This document shows positions 17,625-25,496 of a stretch of DNA of 64,000 nt, piece by piece (position 1 is the first letter of the stretch; every line of letters starts with the position of its first letter). The position numbers were made by a program, and so were the translations under genes. Source of the stretch: Steroidobacter agaridevorans (GTDB taxonomy: Bacteria; Pseudomonadota; Gammaproteobacteria; Steroidobacterales; Steroidobacteraceae); assembly GCF_009932555.1 (NCBI RefSeq), contig NZ_BLJO01000001.1:1453258-1517257 (forward strand), given 5' to 3'. The notes under the pieces were generated by a model, which saw only the letters and a list, made by a program, of their open reading frames with translations, was not told where the DNA came from and did not search any database.

Positions 17625-19016
17625 CTACGGGCTCGTCGCCGAGCTGACGTATTCGAACGCCCACTGCTGGTTGAAACTGATGTTGTCGTACCAGAACTGC
17701 ATGACGGCGCCGTCGCCCGTCTGACCGCCGGTGTCCACGGCCTTGCCGTTGGCACGATTGACGATCTTGTAGTGGGAGTCGACCGCCACCAGCGTCCACT
17801 GCTGATTGAAGTTGGGACTGTCCGTCCATTGCCCGACCGCCGAGCCGTCGGCTGTGCGACCGACGCTGTCCAGATATTTCCCGCCCGTCACTGCTCGCAA
17901 CTTCGAATAGCCACCGGAGGTCGTGAGTATCCAACGCTGGTTCGGGCTGTTGCTGGATGCCCACTGCGCGACGTTGGCGCCATCGGCCGTCGCGCCGAGA
18001 TTGTCCAGATACTTGCCGGTTGCCCGATTGCGAATCCGATACGTGCCATTGGCGAGCGCTCCGCCTTGCGGCGGCAGGTTTACGCCCGCGGCGACTGGCC
18101 AGCCGTTGCTGAAGCTCATCGTGGTGATTCTGAGCTTCGCCGCGCCGTTGTCGTTGCCGTCGTAGAAGTGATAAGTGAGCTTGCCTTCGCCGACGCCCAC
18201 GTGACCCGGCCCGATGTATCTGCCGTCGCGATTGGGCAGGAAGATGCTGCCGCCGCCGTTCAACACGCTCGCGCCGGTCTTGTCGAGATACGGGCCGGTG
18301 ATGCTGGTCGAGCGGCCGACGACCGTGTAGTACGTGCTGTTCACCCCGTTACAACACAGGCCGCGCTGGAAGAACAGATAGTAATAACTGCCGTTCTTGT
18401 GCAGATAGGGCGCTTCCACCTGGCCGGGCACGAGATCCCAGCGATTGGAATTGAGCGCCTTGCCGTTCGACGCATTCAGCTGGAGCAGGTCGATGCCGGT
18501 CTGCCAGTTGCCCCACGTCAGCCAATGATTGCTGCCATCGACCAGCGGCGCCGGATCGATGGCGTTGTTGCCGGCGACGACCAATCCTTGATCGGTCCAC
18601 GGACCGGCCAGGTTGGTCGCCGTCGCCAGTCCGATCGCCGCTGCCGCGCCCTGTCCCGCGCAGGAATAGTAAAGACGATACTGACCGTTGACGTTGATGA
18701 CATCCGGCGCCCAGAAGAAGCCGTTGAATCCCGACACGTAATTGTTGATCCAGCTGGGCCACGTGCCCACTGGAAAAACCGGGTTCTCGACGCGCCAATC
18801 GGTGAAGTTGGCATTGCTCGAGGACATCGCCCAGACGCCGTCGCCGGTCGTGAATATCCAATAGCGCCCGTCGACGTTGCGGATCATGCGCGAGGGGTCG
18901 TGGCTCGGCGCGACCTGCGCATGGGCCAGTTGGTTGAACAGCAGTAGCGAGCCGAGCAGGAACAGGATGACCGCCAGAAGGCGGGGTAAAGGTATCCGGC
19001 CGTGCAGTTCCGTCAT
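17625..19016 (-). CDS. GH43 arabinan endo-1,5-alpha-L-arabinosidase-like enzyme with ricin-type lectin domain
   Basis: Secreted glycoside hydrolase (463 aa). A signal peptide ends at LAHAQ. The GH43 five-blade propeller spans about 36-320: HDPSRM (Asp40, catalytic base), FFWAPDVINV, IDPAPLVDG, the acid Glu in GQVEAPYLHK and YIGPGHVGV near the end. A C-terminal ricin-B-like beta-trefoil (about 325-463) has three repeats carrying KYLDNLG/KYLDSVG and NQRW/NQQW motifs, a carbohydrate-binding module. Probable target is arabinan or related plant polysaccharide. GGGAGA ribosome site before the ATG. The promoter region carries a FadR-type palindrome at 19069-19081. Convergent with the HExxH gene. Confidence 0.92.
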   Translation of the reverse strand: MTELHGRIPLPRLLAVILFLLGSLLLFNQLAHAQVAPSHDPSRMIRNVDGRYWIFTTGDGVWAMSSSNANFTDWRVENPVFPVGTWPSWINNYVSGFNGFFWAPDVINVNGQYRLYYSCAGQGAAAAIGLATATNLAGPWTDQGLVVAGNNAIDPAPLVDGSNHWLTWGNWQTGIDLLQLNASNGKALNSNRWDLVPGQVEAPYLHKNGSYYYLFFQRGLCCNGVNSTYYTVVGRSTSITGPYLDKTGASVLNGGGSIFLPNRDGRYIGPGHVGVGEGKLTYHFYDGNDNGAAKLRITTMSFSNGWPVAAGVNLPPQGGALANGTYRIRNRATGKYLDNLGATADGANVAQWASSNSPNQRWILTTSGGYSKLRAVTGGKYLDSVGRTADGSAVGQWTDSPNFNQQWTLVAVDSHYKIVNRANGKAVDTGGQTGDGAVMQFWYDNISFNQQWAFEYVSSATSP

Positions 19017-19068
19017 TGGAATCTCCCGTTGGATGAGTGACTGATCCGTGTCGGCCGACGGGATTTAT

Positions 19069-19081
19069 ATTGTCTGACAAT
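19069..19081. promoter_or_regulatory. FadR/GntR-type operator upstream of GH43 gene
   Basis: ATTGTCTGACAAT is a perfect 13-nt palindrome matching the TNGT-N3-ACNA core of FadR-subfamily GntR regulators. It lies 53-65 nt upstream of the GH43 start, next to an AT-rich promoter-like stretch. No GntR gene is in the window. Confidence 0.55.
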
Positions 19082-19125
19082 TTAAACCGGCGCAAGACCC
19101 TGGTAAAACCGGGTCGAAATACCGA

Positions 19126-19713
19126 TCAGCGGCGGGCCCACGCGAGGGCATCTTCGAGCCGGTCGTTCCCCCAGAACAGCTCGTCTCCCACAACGAACGA
19201 CGGCGCGCCAAAAATGCCCCGCTCCATCGCCTCCGCCGTCTGAGCCTTGAGCTTGTCCTTGGCCGTCGGCGTCTGCGACGTCGCCAGAATCGTTGCGGCG
19301 TCCTGACCGAGCGCGGTCAAGCATTGCTCCACGATGGCAGCACTGGAAATGTCTGCGTCCTCCGCAAAGTTCGCGCGATAGATCGCACGCACGAAACCCG
19401 GCACCCACGCTTGCTCTGAATGAGCACACACGACTCGCGCCGGGAGCAAACCATTGCGCGGAAACACGGATGGTTTGCGCAAGGGAATATCCTGACGCTC
19501 GCACAGGCGCTCCATATCGCGCCACATGTACCGTCCCTTTGCTTGATAAATATTGAAGGGCGAATCGTTCCAGCCCTGCTGCTGAAAGATCGGGCCCAAC
19601 AGAAAAGGCCGCCACACCACTTGTACGGCTCGACTGGCCGCAAGCGCTTCGATACGCATCGCCGCCGGGTAGGAATACGTGCTGGCAAACTCGAACCAGA
19701 ACTCGATCTTCAT
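19126..19713 (-). CDS. 2-hydroxychromene-2-carboxylate isomerase / DsbA-like thioredoxin-fold protein
   Basis: A 195-residue protein of the DsbA/HCCA-isomerase family: FWFEFASTYSY near the start (Ser in place of the DsbA Cys), WRPFLLGPIF, and the cis-proline region GIFGAPSFVVGDELFWGNDR at about 166-185. The kappa-class GST-like branch isomerises aromatic ring-cleavage intermediates with glutathione. Its ATG overlaps the stop of the upstream membrane-protein gene, so it is the third gene of a coupled operon with the FAD oxidase. The physiological substrate is unknown. Confidence 0.88.
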   Translation of the reverse strand: MKIEFWFEFASTYSYPAAMRIEALAASRAVQVVWRPFLLGPIFQQQGWNDSPFNIYQAKGRYMWRDMERLCERQDIPLRKPSVFPRNGLLPARVVCAHSEQAWVPGFVRAIYRANFAEDADISSAAIVEQCLTALGQDAATILATSQTPTAKDKLKAQTAEAMERGIFGAPSFVVGDELFWGNDRLEDALAWARR

Positions 19714-20168
19714 GCAGGCTTCCTCTTTGCGCGGACATCCATGCTAACCGACGGGGGCCTGCTCAGCACTAGCAGAAACAGCGCCAGTACCCAGTGAAAC
19801 GCTACCGGAATGCCTCCAGCATCGATCGCGTTGTCGGCGCCTCGCAGGAGCTGGAGCAGCAGTCGCAGTACCATCGCCACGAAGTAGACGATGGCGAACC
19901 TGCGCACCCACGGCATCCCATGGCGACGTTCCGTCTGCATCTCGCGCATCACCAAGGCCGACATGAGCATCAAGATCGCGATCTGCACTGGCACCAAAAT
20001 CGGATAAGGAATCAGCCCTGAATACCAGTCGCTCATCGGCGGCAACCAGGACGGGGCGGCGAGCAGCACTTCCAGTTGCCCCACGACGCGCAGCAGGAAC
20101 AGGACGGTGCAAGTCCACAGCACTGCCAGTCGCGCCCGATTCGCGTCCAATACGTGCTCGATGTTCAT
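19710..20168 (-). CDS. Small integral membrane protein
   Basis: A 152-residue protein with four hydrophobic segments (LAVLWTCTVLFLLRVVGQL, YPILVPVQIAILMLMSALVM, FAIVYFVAMVLRLLLQLL, VAFHWVLALFLLVLS). I do not recognise a family. The ATG at 20168 overlaps the FAD-oxidase TGA as ATGA, and its own stop overlaps the next ATG, so it is translationally coupled on both sides. A plausible role is membrane anchor or electron/quinone partner for the oxidase, which is speculation. Confidence 0.8.
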   Translation of the reverse strand: MNIEHVLDANRARLAVLWTCTVLFLLRVVGQLEVLLAAPSWLPPMSDWYSGLIPYPILVPVQIAILMLMSALVMREMQTERRHGMPWVRRFAIVYFVAMVLRLLLQLLRGADNAIDAGGIPVAFHWVLALFLLVLSRPPSVSMDVRAKRKPA

Positions 20169-21601
20169 GGCATCCTCGCGAGCTCGTCGCGGTAGTGCCG
20201 GTACCAATCGCTTTGAAAGAGCTCCTGTGGATCGAAGCTTCTTTTCGCGGCCAGGAATCGATCGAACATGGGATAACAGGTCCGCAGCTGGCCGAGCGAG
20301 GCATGACGATGATAGGTGAGAAAGTAGCTGCCGCCGTGGTCGATGGCGATGTCGATCAACCGGCGAAATGCTTCCGCTGAAGTAGTCAAGCCGCGAGCGT
20401 CATGGTCCACGTGCAGGTTGAAAATGACGCACGCGAAGCGCTCGCGAGCCCAGGCCATGAACGTTTCGGTATCGGGCTCGATCAGTCGCACCGTGCCGTA
20501 AATGAAGTCGACCCGGTGCCTGAGGAAATCCTTACGCACATCCTGCATGAAGGCGGCCAGCTGCTCGCGAGGCACATACAGCTCCGTGATCATTTCCGAT
20601 CCGGCAACCTGCGGCTGCAACGCGTCGTCGAGCTTGCCGTGGTAGTCGTCCAGATACACGCTCAACTGATGCGTGTCGCTCCAGTAAATCTGTCCGGAAG
20701 ATTGCAGATAAAAGTCCGCGAATTCGTTGAACGCCTGCAGCTTGTTGCGATGAGCGAGATACAGCAGGCGGCGCCAATCCGCCGGTGACAAGCGAATCTG
20801 ACCTGACGGAATCGGGGTATCGGGATCCACCGGGCGATAGCAGGAGAAGACTCCGTGAGACAGGAACCCACGATCCTCCGGCGCACTCGAGAACTGGAAG
20901 TCGCCGTAGAGATAACCCGCATCGATTCGCTCCTGGAAGCGTTCGATGATTTGCTCCACGCGCGCGAGCTCGACAACGCGCTCCACTTTCTGCCGCGGCG
21001 CCAAGCGCAGCTTCACTGAGGTCACGACGCCGAACAGTCCATAGCCACCGACAACCAGACGAAACAGATCGTAGTTGTGCGCACGGCTGCACTCGACGAC
21101 TGAGCCGTCTGCCCGCACCACTTCGACAGATTCGATGTCGTTGACGAAGGGCGCATAGGCAAGCCCTCGTCCGTGAATATTCGCAGCGACAGCGCCGCCC
21201 AACGTCAGCCGATCCGCGCCCGTTTGTTTCTGCCGGATGCCCCACGCGCTCGCCCCACCACGCTGCGCAATCACGTAGTGTCGTATCAAGTCCGGCCAAG
21301 TGATCCCGGCCTGCGCATGAATGATCCCTCGCTCGCGATCGAAGCCGAGTACCTTGTCCATTGAGCGCATGTCGAGCAGCCACGCGTCGGTGGCAAACTG
21401 CTGGCCGCCCATCGCGTGACACGATCCGGCGACACTCAGGCTTTGGCCACGCTGCTCGGCATGTCGTACAGCTCTGACCACATCCTCAACGGCCCGCGGC
21501 GCGATTCGGCCGAGTACGCTCGTCGAATTGAGATGGGAGTGCTTGTCGTTGCAGACCTCGCGATGTTCTTCCCTCGACTCGAACGTTGCCAGCGCGCTCA
21601 T
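20165..21601 (-). CDS. FAD-linked oxidase (aldonolactone/alditol oxidase-like)
   Basis: A 478-residue flavoprotein of the FAD_binding_4 (VAO) family. The FAD half shows RAVEDVVRAVRHAEQRG, VAGSCHAMGGQQF (about 58-70), QAGITWPDLI, TLGGAVAANIHGRG (about 133-146) and YGLFGVVTSVKLRL. The C-terminal substrate half carries YHRHA near 440 and no sequence specific enough to name a substrate. It starts divergently from the Xre regulator and leads a three-gene coupled operon. Related enzymes oxidise sugar lactones or alditols, or act as DprE1-like epimerases. Confidence 0.87.
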   Translation of the reverse strand: MSALATFESREEHREVCNDKHSHLNSTSVLGRIAPRAVEDVVRAVRHAEQRGQSLSVAGSCHAMGGQQFATDAWLLDMRSMDKVLGFDRERGIIHAQAGITWPDLIRHYVIAQRGGASAWGIRQKQTGADRLTLGGAVAANIHGRGLAYAPFVNDIESVEVVRADGSVVECSRAHNYDLFRLVVGGYGLFGVVTSVKLRLAPRQKVERVVELARVEQIIERFQERIDAGYLYGDFQFSSAPEDRGFLSHGVFSCYRPVDPDTPIPSGQIRLSPADWRRLLYLAHRNKLQAFNEFADFYLQSSGQIYWSDTHQLSVYLDDYHGKLDDALQPQVAGSEMITELYVPREQLAAFMQDVRKDFLRHRVDFIYGTVRLIEPDTETFMAWARERFACVIFNLHVDHDARGLTTSAEAFRRLIDIAIDHGGSYFLTYHRHASLGQLRTCYPMFDRFLAAKRSFDPQELFQSDWYRHYRDELARMP

Positions 21602-21658
21602 GTTGTTCCTTCAGGCTGCCATGGGGTCGGGCGAGCGTGCCGCCCCCTGCCCGGAATT

Positions 21659-21683
21659 CGCAACCGGCCTTGCAGAAGTTGCG
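21659..21683. promoter_or_regulatory. Inverted repeat in the xre/FAD-oxidase divergent gap
   Basis: CGCAAC-N13-GTTGCG lies 48-72 nt before the xre ATG within the 129-nt divergent promoter region. A plausible operator for the Xre protein itself; low statistical weight. Confidence 0.3.
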
Positions 21684-21730
21684 AAATCCAATACTCTGGG
21701 CCTCATCCGACCGAACTGGGATCCCATCCG

Positions 21731-22471
21731 ATGAGCGAGTGCGCGCAGATCGTCGCCGTGTTGAAACGCAGCCTGAAGGCGCGGGGCACGACCTATCGAG
21801 ACCTGGCCGCAACGGTCGGCCTGAGCGAAGCCTCGATCAAGCGCATCTTCGCCGAGGAGACCTTCTCGCTCGCGCGGCTGGAGCAGATCTGCACGGCGTT
21901 GGGATTGAGCATCGTGGAAGTCGCCAGAATGGCGGCTCAACAAACCACTCCCGGAGGCCAACAGCTCACGACCGAGCAGGAAGAAACGCTGGCCACCGAT
22001 TCACACCTGCTCGCCTGCTTTCATCTGCTGCTCAATGGACACGAGCCGCCGGCGATTGCGAGCGAGCTGGACTTGCCGGAACGGGAGCTGCGGCGTCTGC
22101 TGGTCAAGCTCGATGCAGCGAAGCTGATCGAGCTGCAGCCGAAGCTGAAAGTACGCCTGCGCACCTCGAATGTGATCTCCTGGCGCAGTAACGGGCCGGT
22201 GCGACGGCTCTATGAGCAACAGGTGAAAACGGAATTCCTGCAGGCCGATTTCACCGGCCGTCACGAGTCGATCAGCTTTGCTTCGGCCGAGTTGTCCGAC
22301 GCGTCGGCAAAGATCCTGACGCGCAAGGCCGAGATGCTGGCGCGAGATTTCGCCGAGCTTGCCGCACTCGACGCCGGGCTGCCCGATAAGGACAAGCGCA
22401 GTATGGGGTTACTGCTGGCCTTGCGACCGTGGGTGTTTTCTATGTACGACGGGCTGCGAAAGAAAGGATGA
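21731..22471 (+). CDS. Xre/Cro-family transcriptional regulator
   Basis: A 246-residue DNA-binding protein. Residues about 10-66 form an HTH_3 domain (LKRSLKARGTTYRDLAATVG, SEASIKRIF, ICTALGLSIVEVARM). A second region of about 180 residues includes a winged-helix-like segment (PPAIASELDLPERELRRLLV) and a charged helical C-terminus. ATG at 21731 is chosen because the longer upstream frame is not protein-like and overlaps the divergent FAD-oxidase start. Likely controls the divergent oxidase operon; inferred from arrangement. Its stop is 2 nt from the end of the convergent fliK. Confidence 0.88.
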   Translation: MSECAQIVAVLKRSLKARGTTYRDLAATVGLSEASIKRIFAEETFSLARLEQICTALGLSIVEVARMAAQQTTPGGQQLTTEQEETLATDSHLLACFHLLLNGHEPPAIASELDLPERELRRLLVKLDAAKLIELQPKLKVRLRTSNVISWRSNGPVRRLYEQQVKTEFLQADFTGRHESISFASAELSDASAKILTRKAEMLARDFAELAALDAGLPDKDKRSMGLLLALRPWVFSMYDGLRKKG

Positions 22472-22473
22472 AG

Positions 22474-23394
22474 CTAGGCGTACGCGTCGAGCAGTCCGAG
22501 CCTGACCTGAGCGGCCGACACCGCAGCCGCACCGTCTTCGCCGCCGAAGCTGGACGAAGATGAGGAAGACTGCGGCGTGGGATTCTGCTGCTGACGCGGC
22601 GGTTCGCGAGAGACGTTGGCATCGGCCAGCGACAAGCCTTGAGACGCGAACATTTCACGCAAGCGCGGCAAAGCGTTTTCGATGGCATTGCGGGTATCGA
22701 CGTGCGCAGCCCCGAACTGCACCGACGCTTGATCGCCATTCACGGTGATGCGCACTTCCAGCGGGCCGAGATGTTCGGGCGACAAACGCAACGACGCCGT
22801 GTGCTTGCCCTGCTCCACCATCATGGTCATGCGCGAGCCGATCTCGTCGGCCCACTGCGCATTGCCGACAGGAACATTCACCGGACGAGCGTGCGCCGAC
22901 TCGGCCTGGCGCAACGGCGACACGTTGTCGTTCTCCGGCAATTGCGGAATCTCGAACTTGCCCTGCGCCGAAGCCTGTTCCGGTTGAATCAAATCGCTGA
23001 GCAACTGCGCTTCCGGAGCGACCGCATCTTTGCCCTTGCCCACACTCGCTGCGACCACACCAAGCAGCGTCGCTGCCTGCGCATTGCCCTCAGCCTTTAC
23101 TTCCGCCGGCATCACAGGCAACGACATCGGCATCATGCCGAGCATGTCGGTGGACTCGGCATCGCCGTCCAACTCTTCGGTGTCTTCGGCCGCGGCCAGC
23201 ACCGGACCCGTTTGCATGGCCGTCGATGCCGGCGTCGGCGCAACGGCGCCCGCGAGCTGACCCAGCATCGACATGAAATCCACCGAGACGCTGGACGGCG
23301 CGGTCGACGCAGACGTCGCCGGAGCAGCGGCGCCGGACGTGGAAGTGCTGGCGACTGACATGGGAGTACCTGCGGAGGGAACACTGGGCGTCAT
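22474..23394 (-). CDS. fliK: Flagellar hook-length control protein FliK
   Basis: Secreted molecular ruler (306 aa) that ends hook growth and triggers the FlhB switch. The N-terminal two-thirds are low-complexity Ala/Pro/Ser/Thr sequence as usual. The conserved C-terminal Flg_hook domain (about 195-275) has SLRLSPEHLGPLEVRITVNG and RNAIENALPRLREMFASQGL. It is the last gene of the fliE-K run and converges on the Xre gene. Short for the family, where lengths vary widely. Confidence 0.93.
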   Translation of the reverse strand: MTPSVPSAGTPMSVASTSTSGAAAPATSASTAPSSVSVDFMSMLGQLAGAVAPTPASTAMQTGPVLAAAEDTEELDGDAESTDMLGMMPMSLPVMPAEVKAEGNAQAATLLGVVAASVGKGKDAVAPEAQLLSDLIQPEQASAQGKFEIPQLPENDNVSPLRQAESAHARPVNVPVGNAQWADEIGSRMTMMVEQGKHTASLRLSPEHLGPLEVRITVNGDQASVQFGAAHVDTRNAIENALPRLREMFASQGLSLADANVSREPPRQQQNPTPQSSSSSSSFGGEDGAAAVSAAQVRLGLLDAYA

Positions 23395-23396
23395 GA

Positions 23397-23834
23397 TCAG
23401 GGTCTGGGAGTCTTTCGCTGGGCGCGCTCATCGCTTTCGCGCTGCTCGCGTCGTTCGGTCACATGGCGCTCTTCGGCCTGCCAGCGCTCGACCACGTGGC
23501 CCAGCGCCTTGGAACGTTTCAAAGCTTCCTGCCACTTTACGCGCTCGGCTTCGTGTTCGGCGCGGGCGCGGTTCACAAGCGCCTCCTGCTGCTTGATGGC
23601 CTCAGCCAATCTTGCGAGAAAGGCTTGATAGTCCCGCATTTCCATCACGCCGATGCCGCCCGCGGCGCGCTGCTGGAAGCCCTGTTCGTACTCGGCCTTG
23701 TAGCGCACCAGCTCTTCGAGCTTCTTCTCGCCGTCCAACAGCCGCTTTTCGAACGCCGCCACGCTCATCGCGAGACGCTTTTGCGCCTCGTCGACGATGT
23801 GCTGAACGGGCTCGAGTCGTTTCGCTCGCTTCAT
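23397..23834 (-). CDS. fliJ: Flagellar export chaperone FliJ
   Basis: A 145-residue coiled-coil protein: near-continuous charged heptads from MKRAKRLEPVQHIVDEAQKR to the Arg/Glu-rich end. FliJ is the rotor-like stalk of the FliI hexamer and recycles export chaperones. It follows fliI in order but is separated from it by a 298-bp palindromic element. As a result its ATG lacks a strong ribosome site (only CAGG, 8 nt away, contributed by the element). Confidence 0.93.
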   Translation of the reverse strand: MKRAKRLEPVQHIVDEAQKRLAMSVAAFEKRLLDGEKKLEELVRYKAEYEQGFQQRAAGGIGVMEMRDYQAFLARLAEAIKQQEALVNRARAEHEAERVKWQEALKRSKALGHVVERWQAEERHVTERREQRESDERAQRKTPRP

Positions 23835-23838
23835 CTAA

Positions 23839-23870
23839 GGGGCCTGCTGACTCTCATTTAATGGGCTGCG
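23839..23870 (+). repeat. Left terminal inverted repeat of the fliI/fliJ element
   Basis: 32 bp from GGGGCCTGC to GGGCTGCG; exact reverse complement of 24105-24136. It ends 4 nt before the fliJ start codon in minus-strand orientation. Confidence 0.95.
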
Positions 23871-23966
23871 ACGAGCTATTGCGGTTCAGGGCTAGGCGCG
23901 ACGACCGCCGTGTACTCTCCGTACATAAGGGAGGAGTAACGACGTCCTGAACCGCAATAGCTCGTC
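23870..23966. repeat. Internal perfect 21-bp inverted repeat with 55-nt loop
   Basis: GACGAGCTATTGCGGTTCAG plus one G (23870-23890) pairs exactly with 23946-23966. The loop carries a smaller imperfect pair (TACTCTCC with GGAGGAGTA). Confidence 0.92.
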
Positions 23967-24043
23967 CCATCAAAGGATATTTATTCATTAAATGGGTTGC
24001 GCCTCCCGATTCCCATATAAGACATGGGCCTGCCGCTGCGTTA

Positions 24044-24075
24044 CAAAGCTTGCCCCCGTAGGGGGCTGCGCTTTG
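24044..24075. repeat. Internal GC-rich hairpin of the element
   Basis: CAAAGC-TT-GCCCCC, loop GTA, GGGGGC-TGC-GCTTTG: a 12-bp stem with a 2x3 internal loop. Confidence 0.8.
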
Positions 24076-24104
24076 CGCCTTGCTGCAGGCGATTGGAGGC
24101 GCAA

Positions 24105-24136
24105 CGCAGCCCATTAAATGAGAGTCAGCAGGCCCC
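24105..24136 (-). repeat. Right terminal inverted repeat of the fliI/fliJ element
   Basis: Exact reverse complement of 23839-23870; begins one base after the fliI stop codon (minus-strand sense). Confidence 0.95.
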
Positions 24137-24137
24137 A

Positions 24138-25496
24138 TCAGCCGCCTCCCACCAAGGCCTGCAACTGCGCCAGGCTGGTGCGGTAGTCGACCGACTCGTG
24201 GACGTTCTGCTGCAGGAACTTCTGCATGGCCGGCCACGCGGCAATGGCTGCGTCGATGCGGGGATCGCTGCCTTTGTTATAAGCACCGATCGCGATCAGG
24301 TCGCGGTTCTGCTGGAACGTCGACAAAGCTTGTTTGAACTGACGCGCCATCGTCGAATGCTCGTGCGGCACGATCTCGTGCATGACGCGGCTGATGGACG
24401 CTTCGATATCGATCGCCGGATAGTGACCCGCTTCGGCGTAACGACGCGTCAGCACGATGTGACCGTCGAGAATCGCGCGCGCCGAGTCTGCAATGGGATC
24501 TTGCTGATCGTCGCCTTCGCTCAACACGGTGTAGAAAGCCGTGATCGAACCCGCGCCGCTATCGCCATTACCTGCGCGCTCCACGAGCTGTGGCAGCTTG
24601 GCGAACACAGACGGCGGATAACCTTTGGTTGCCGGTGCTTCGCCGATCGCGAGACCGATCTCACGTTGCGCCTGTGCGAAACGAGTGAGCGAGTCCATGA
24701 TCAGCAGAACGTTCTTGCCTTGATCGCGGAAATATTCGGCGATGGCCGTCGCGCGCCACGCGCCATGCAAACGCATCAGCGGAGTATTATCAGCCGGCGA
24801 TGCGACGACGATGGAGCGGGCCAGGCCTTCCGGCCCGAGAATGCGCTCGACGAATTCCTTCACTTCGCGACCACGCTCGCCGATCAGACCGACGACGATC
24901 ACATCCGCGGTCGTATAGCGAGCCATCATGCCGAGCAGCACGCTCTTACCGACGCCGGAACCTGCAAACAAACCGATACGCTGGCCGCGGCCGACTGTGA
25001 GCAACGAGTTGATCGCGCGCACACCGACATCGAGCGGTTCTTCGATCGGTTTGCGCATCAATGGATTGATCGGCGCACCGACCATGCGAATGCGATCTTC
25101 GCAGTTCAGCGGCCCGAGGCCATCGAGTGCATTGCCTGCGCCATCGATGATGCGGCCCATGAGCTGGGGACCGACGATTGCCGTGCCCGCGCCGGTGCGA
25201 GGAACGACGCGTGCGTTCGGCTTGAGGCCGTGAATGTCGCCGGTGGGCATGAGATACAAACGATCGCCCGAGAAGCCGACGACTTCGGCTTCGACGCTGT
25301 GACCGTTCGTTCCCAACACGTCACACCGATCGCCAATCGCCGCCTGACAACCCGCTGCTTCGAGCGTAAGTCCAATCATGCGAGTGAGCACGCCTTCGAC
25401 CGGCGGCGGCTCCAGTCGATCGACGAGCTTCGAGGCACGCTGGAGCTGCTTGGCCCAGTTCGCGCCGCGCTTGAGTTGCAGGACCGGAGTGCTCAT
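24138..25496 (-). CDS. fliI: Flagellar export ATPase FliI
   Basis: Hexameric ATPase (452 aa) powering substrate unfolding and export. The Walker A is [15 protein letters not shown] (about 170-184), the Walker B region [20 protein letters not shown], and the C-terminal half is F1-beta-like ([40 protein letters not shown]). The protein is full-length: the palindromic element begins one base after its stop. Overlaps fliH by 4 nt. Confidence 0.97.
   Translation of the reverse strand: MSTPVLQLKRGANWAKQLQRASKLVDRLEPPPVEGVLTRMIGLTLEAAGCQAAIGDRCDVLGTNGHSVEAEVVGFSGDRLYLMPTGDIHGLKPNARVVPRTGAGTAIVGPQLMGRIIDGAGNALDGLGPLNCEDRIRMVGAPINPLMRKPIEEPLDVGVRAINSLLTVGRGQRIGLFAGSGVGKSVLLGMMARYTTADVIVVGLIGERGREVKEFVERILGPEGLARSIVVASPADNTPLMRLHGAWRATAIAEYFRDQGKNVLLIMDSLTRFAQAQREIGLAIGEAPATKGYPPSVFAKLPQLVERAGNGDSGAGSITAFYTVLSEGDDQQDPIADSARAILDGHIVLTRRYAEAGHYPAIDIEASISRVMHEIVPHEHSTMARQFKQALSTFQQNRDLIAIGAYNKGSDPRIDAAIAAWPAMQKFLQQNVHESVDYRTSLAQLQALVGGG

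Larger units (their letters stand above)
23839..24136. mobile_element. 298-bp MITE-like element with perfect 32-bp terminal inverted repeats
   Basis: Non-coding insertion occupying almost the whole 303-nt gap between fliI and fliJ, genes that are normally adjacent. Its ends (23839-23870 and 24105-24136) are perfect 32-bp inverted repeats beginning GGGGCCTGCTGACTC. Inside are a perfect 21-bp inverted repeat (23870-23890 / 23946-23966), a second imperfect pair (23986-24006 / 24095-24120) and a strong hairpin at 24044-24075. It has no ORF of transposase type and no target-site duplication I can see. The family is unknown to me; a miniature inverted-repeat transposable element or a composite REP/BIME-like palindrome are the options. 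Confidence 0.85.
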
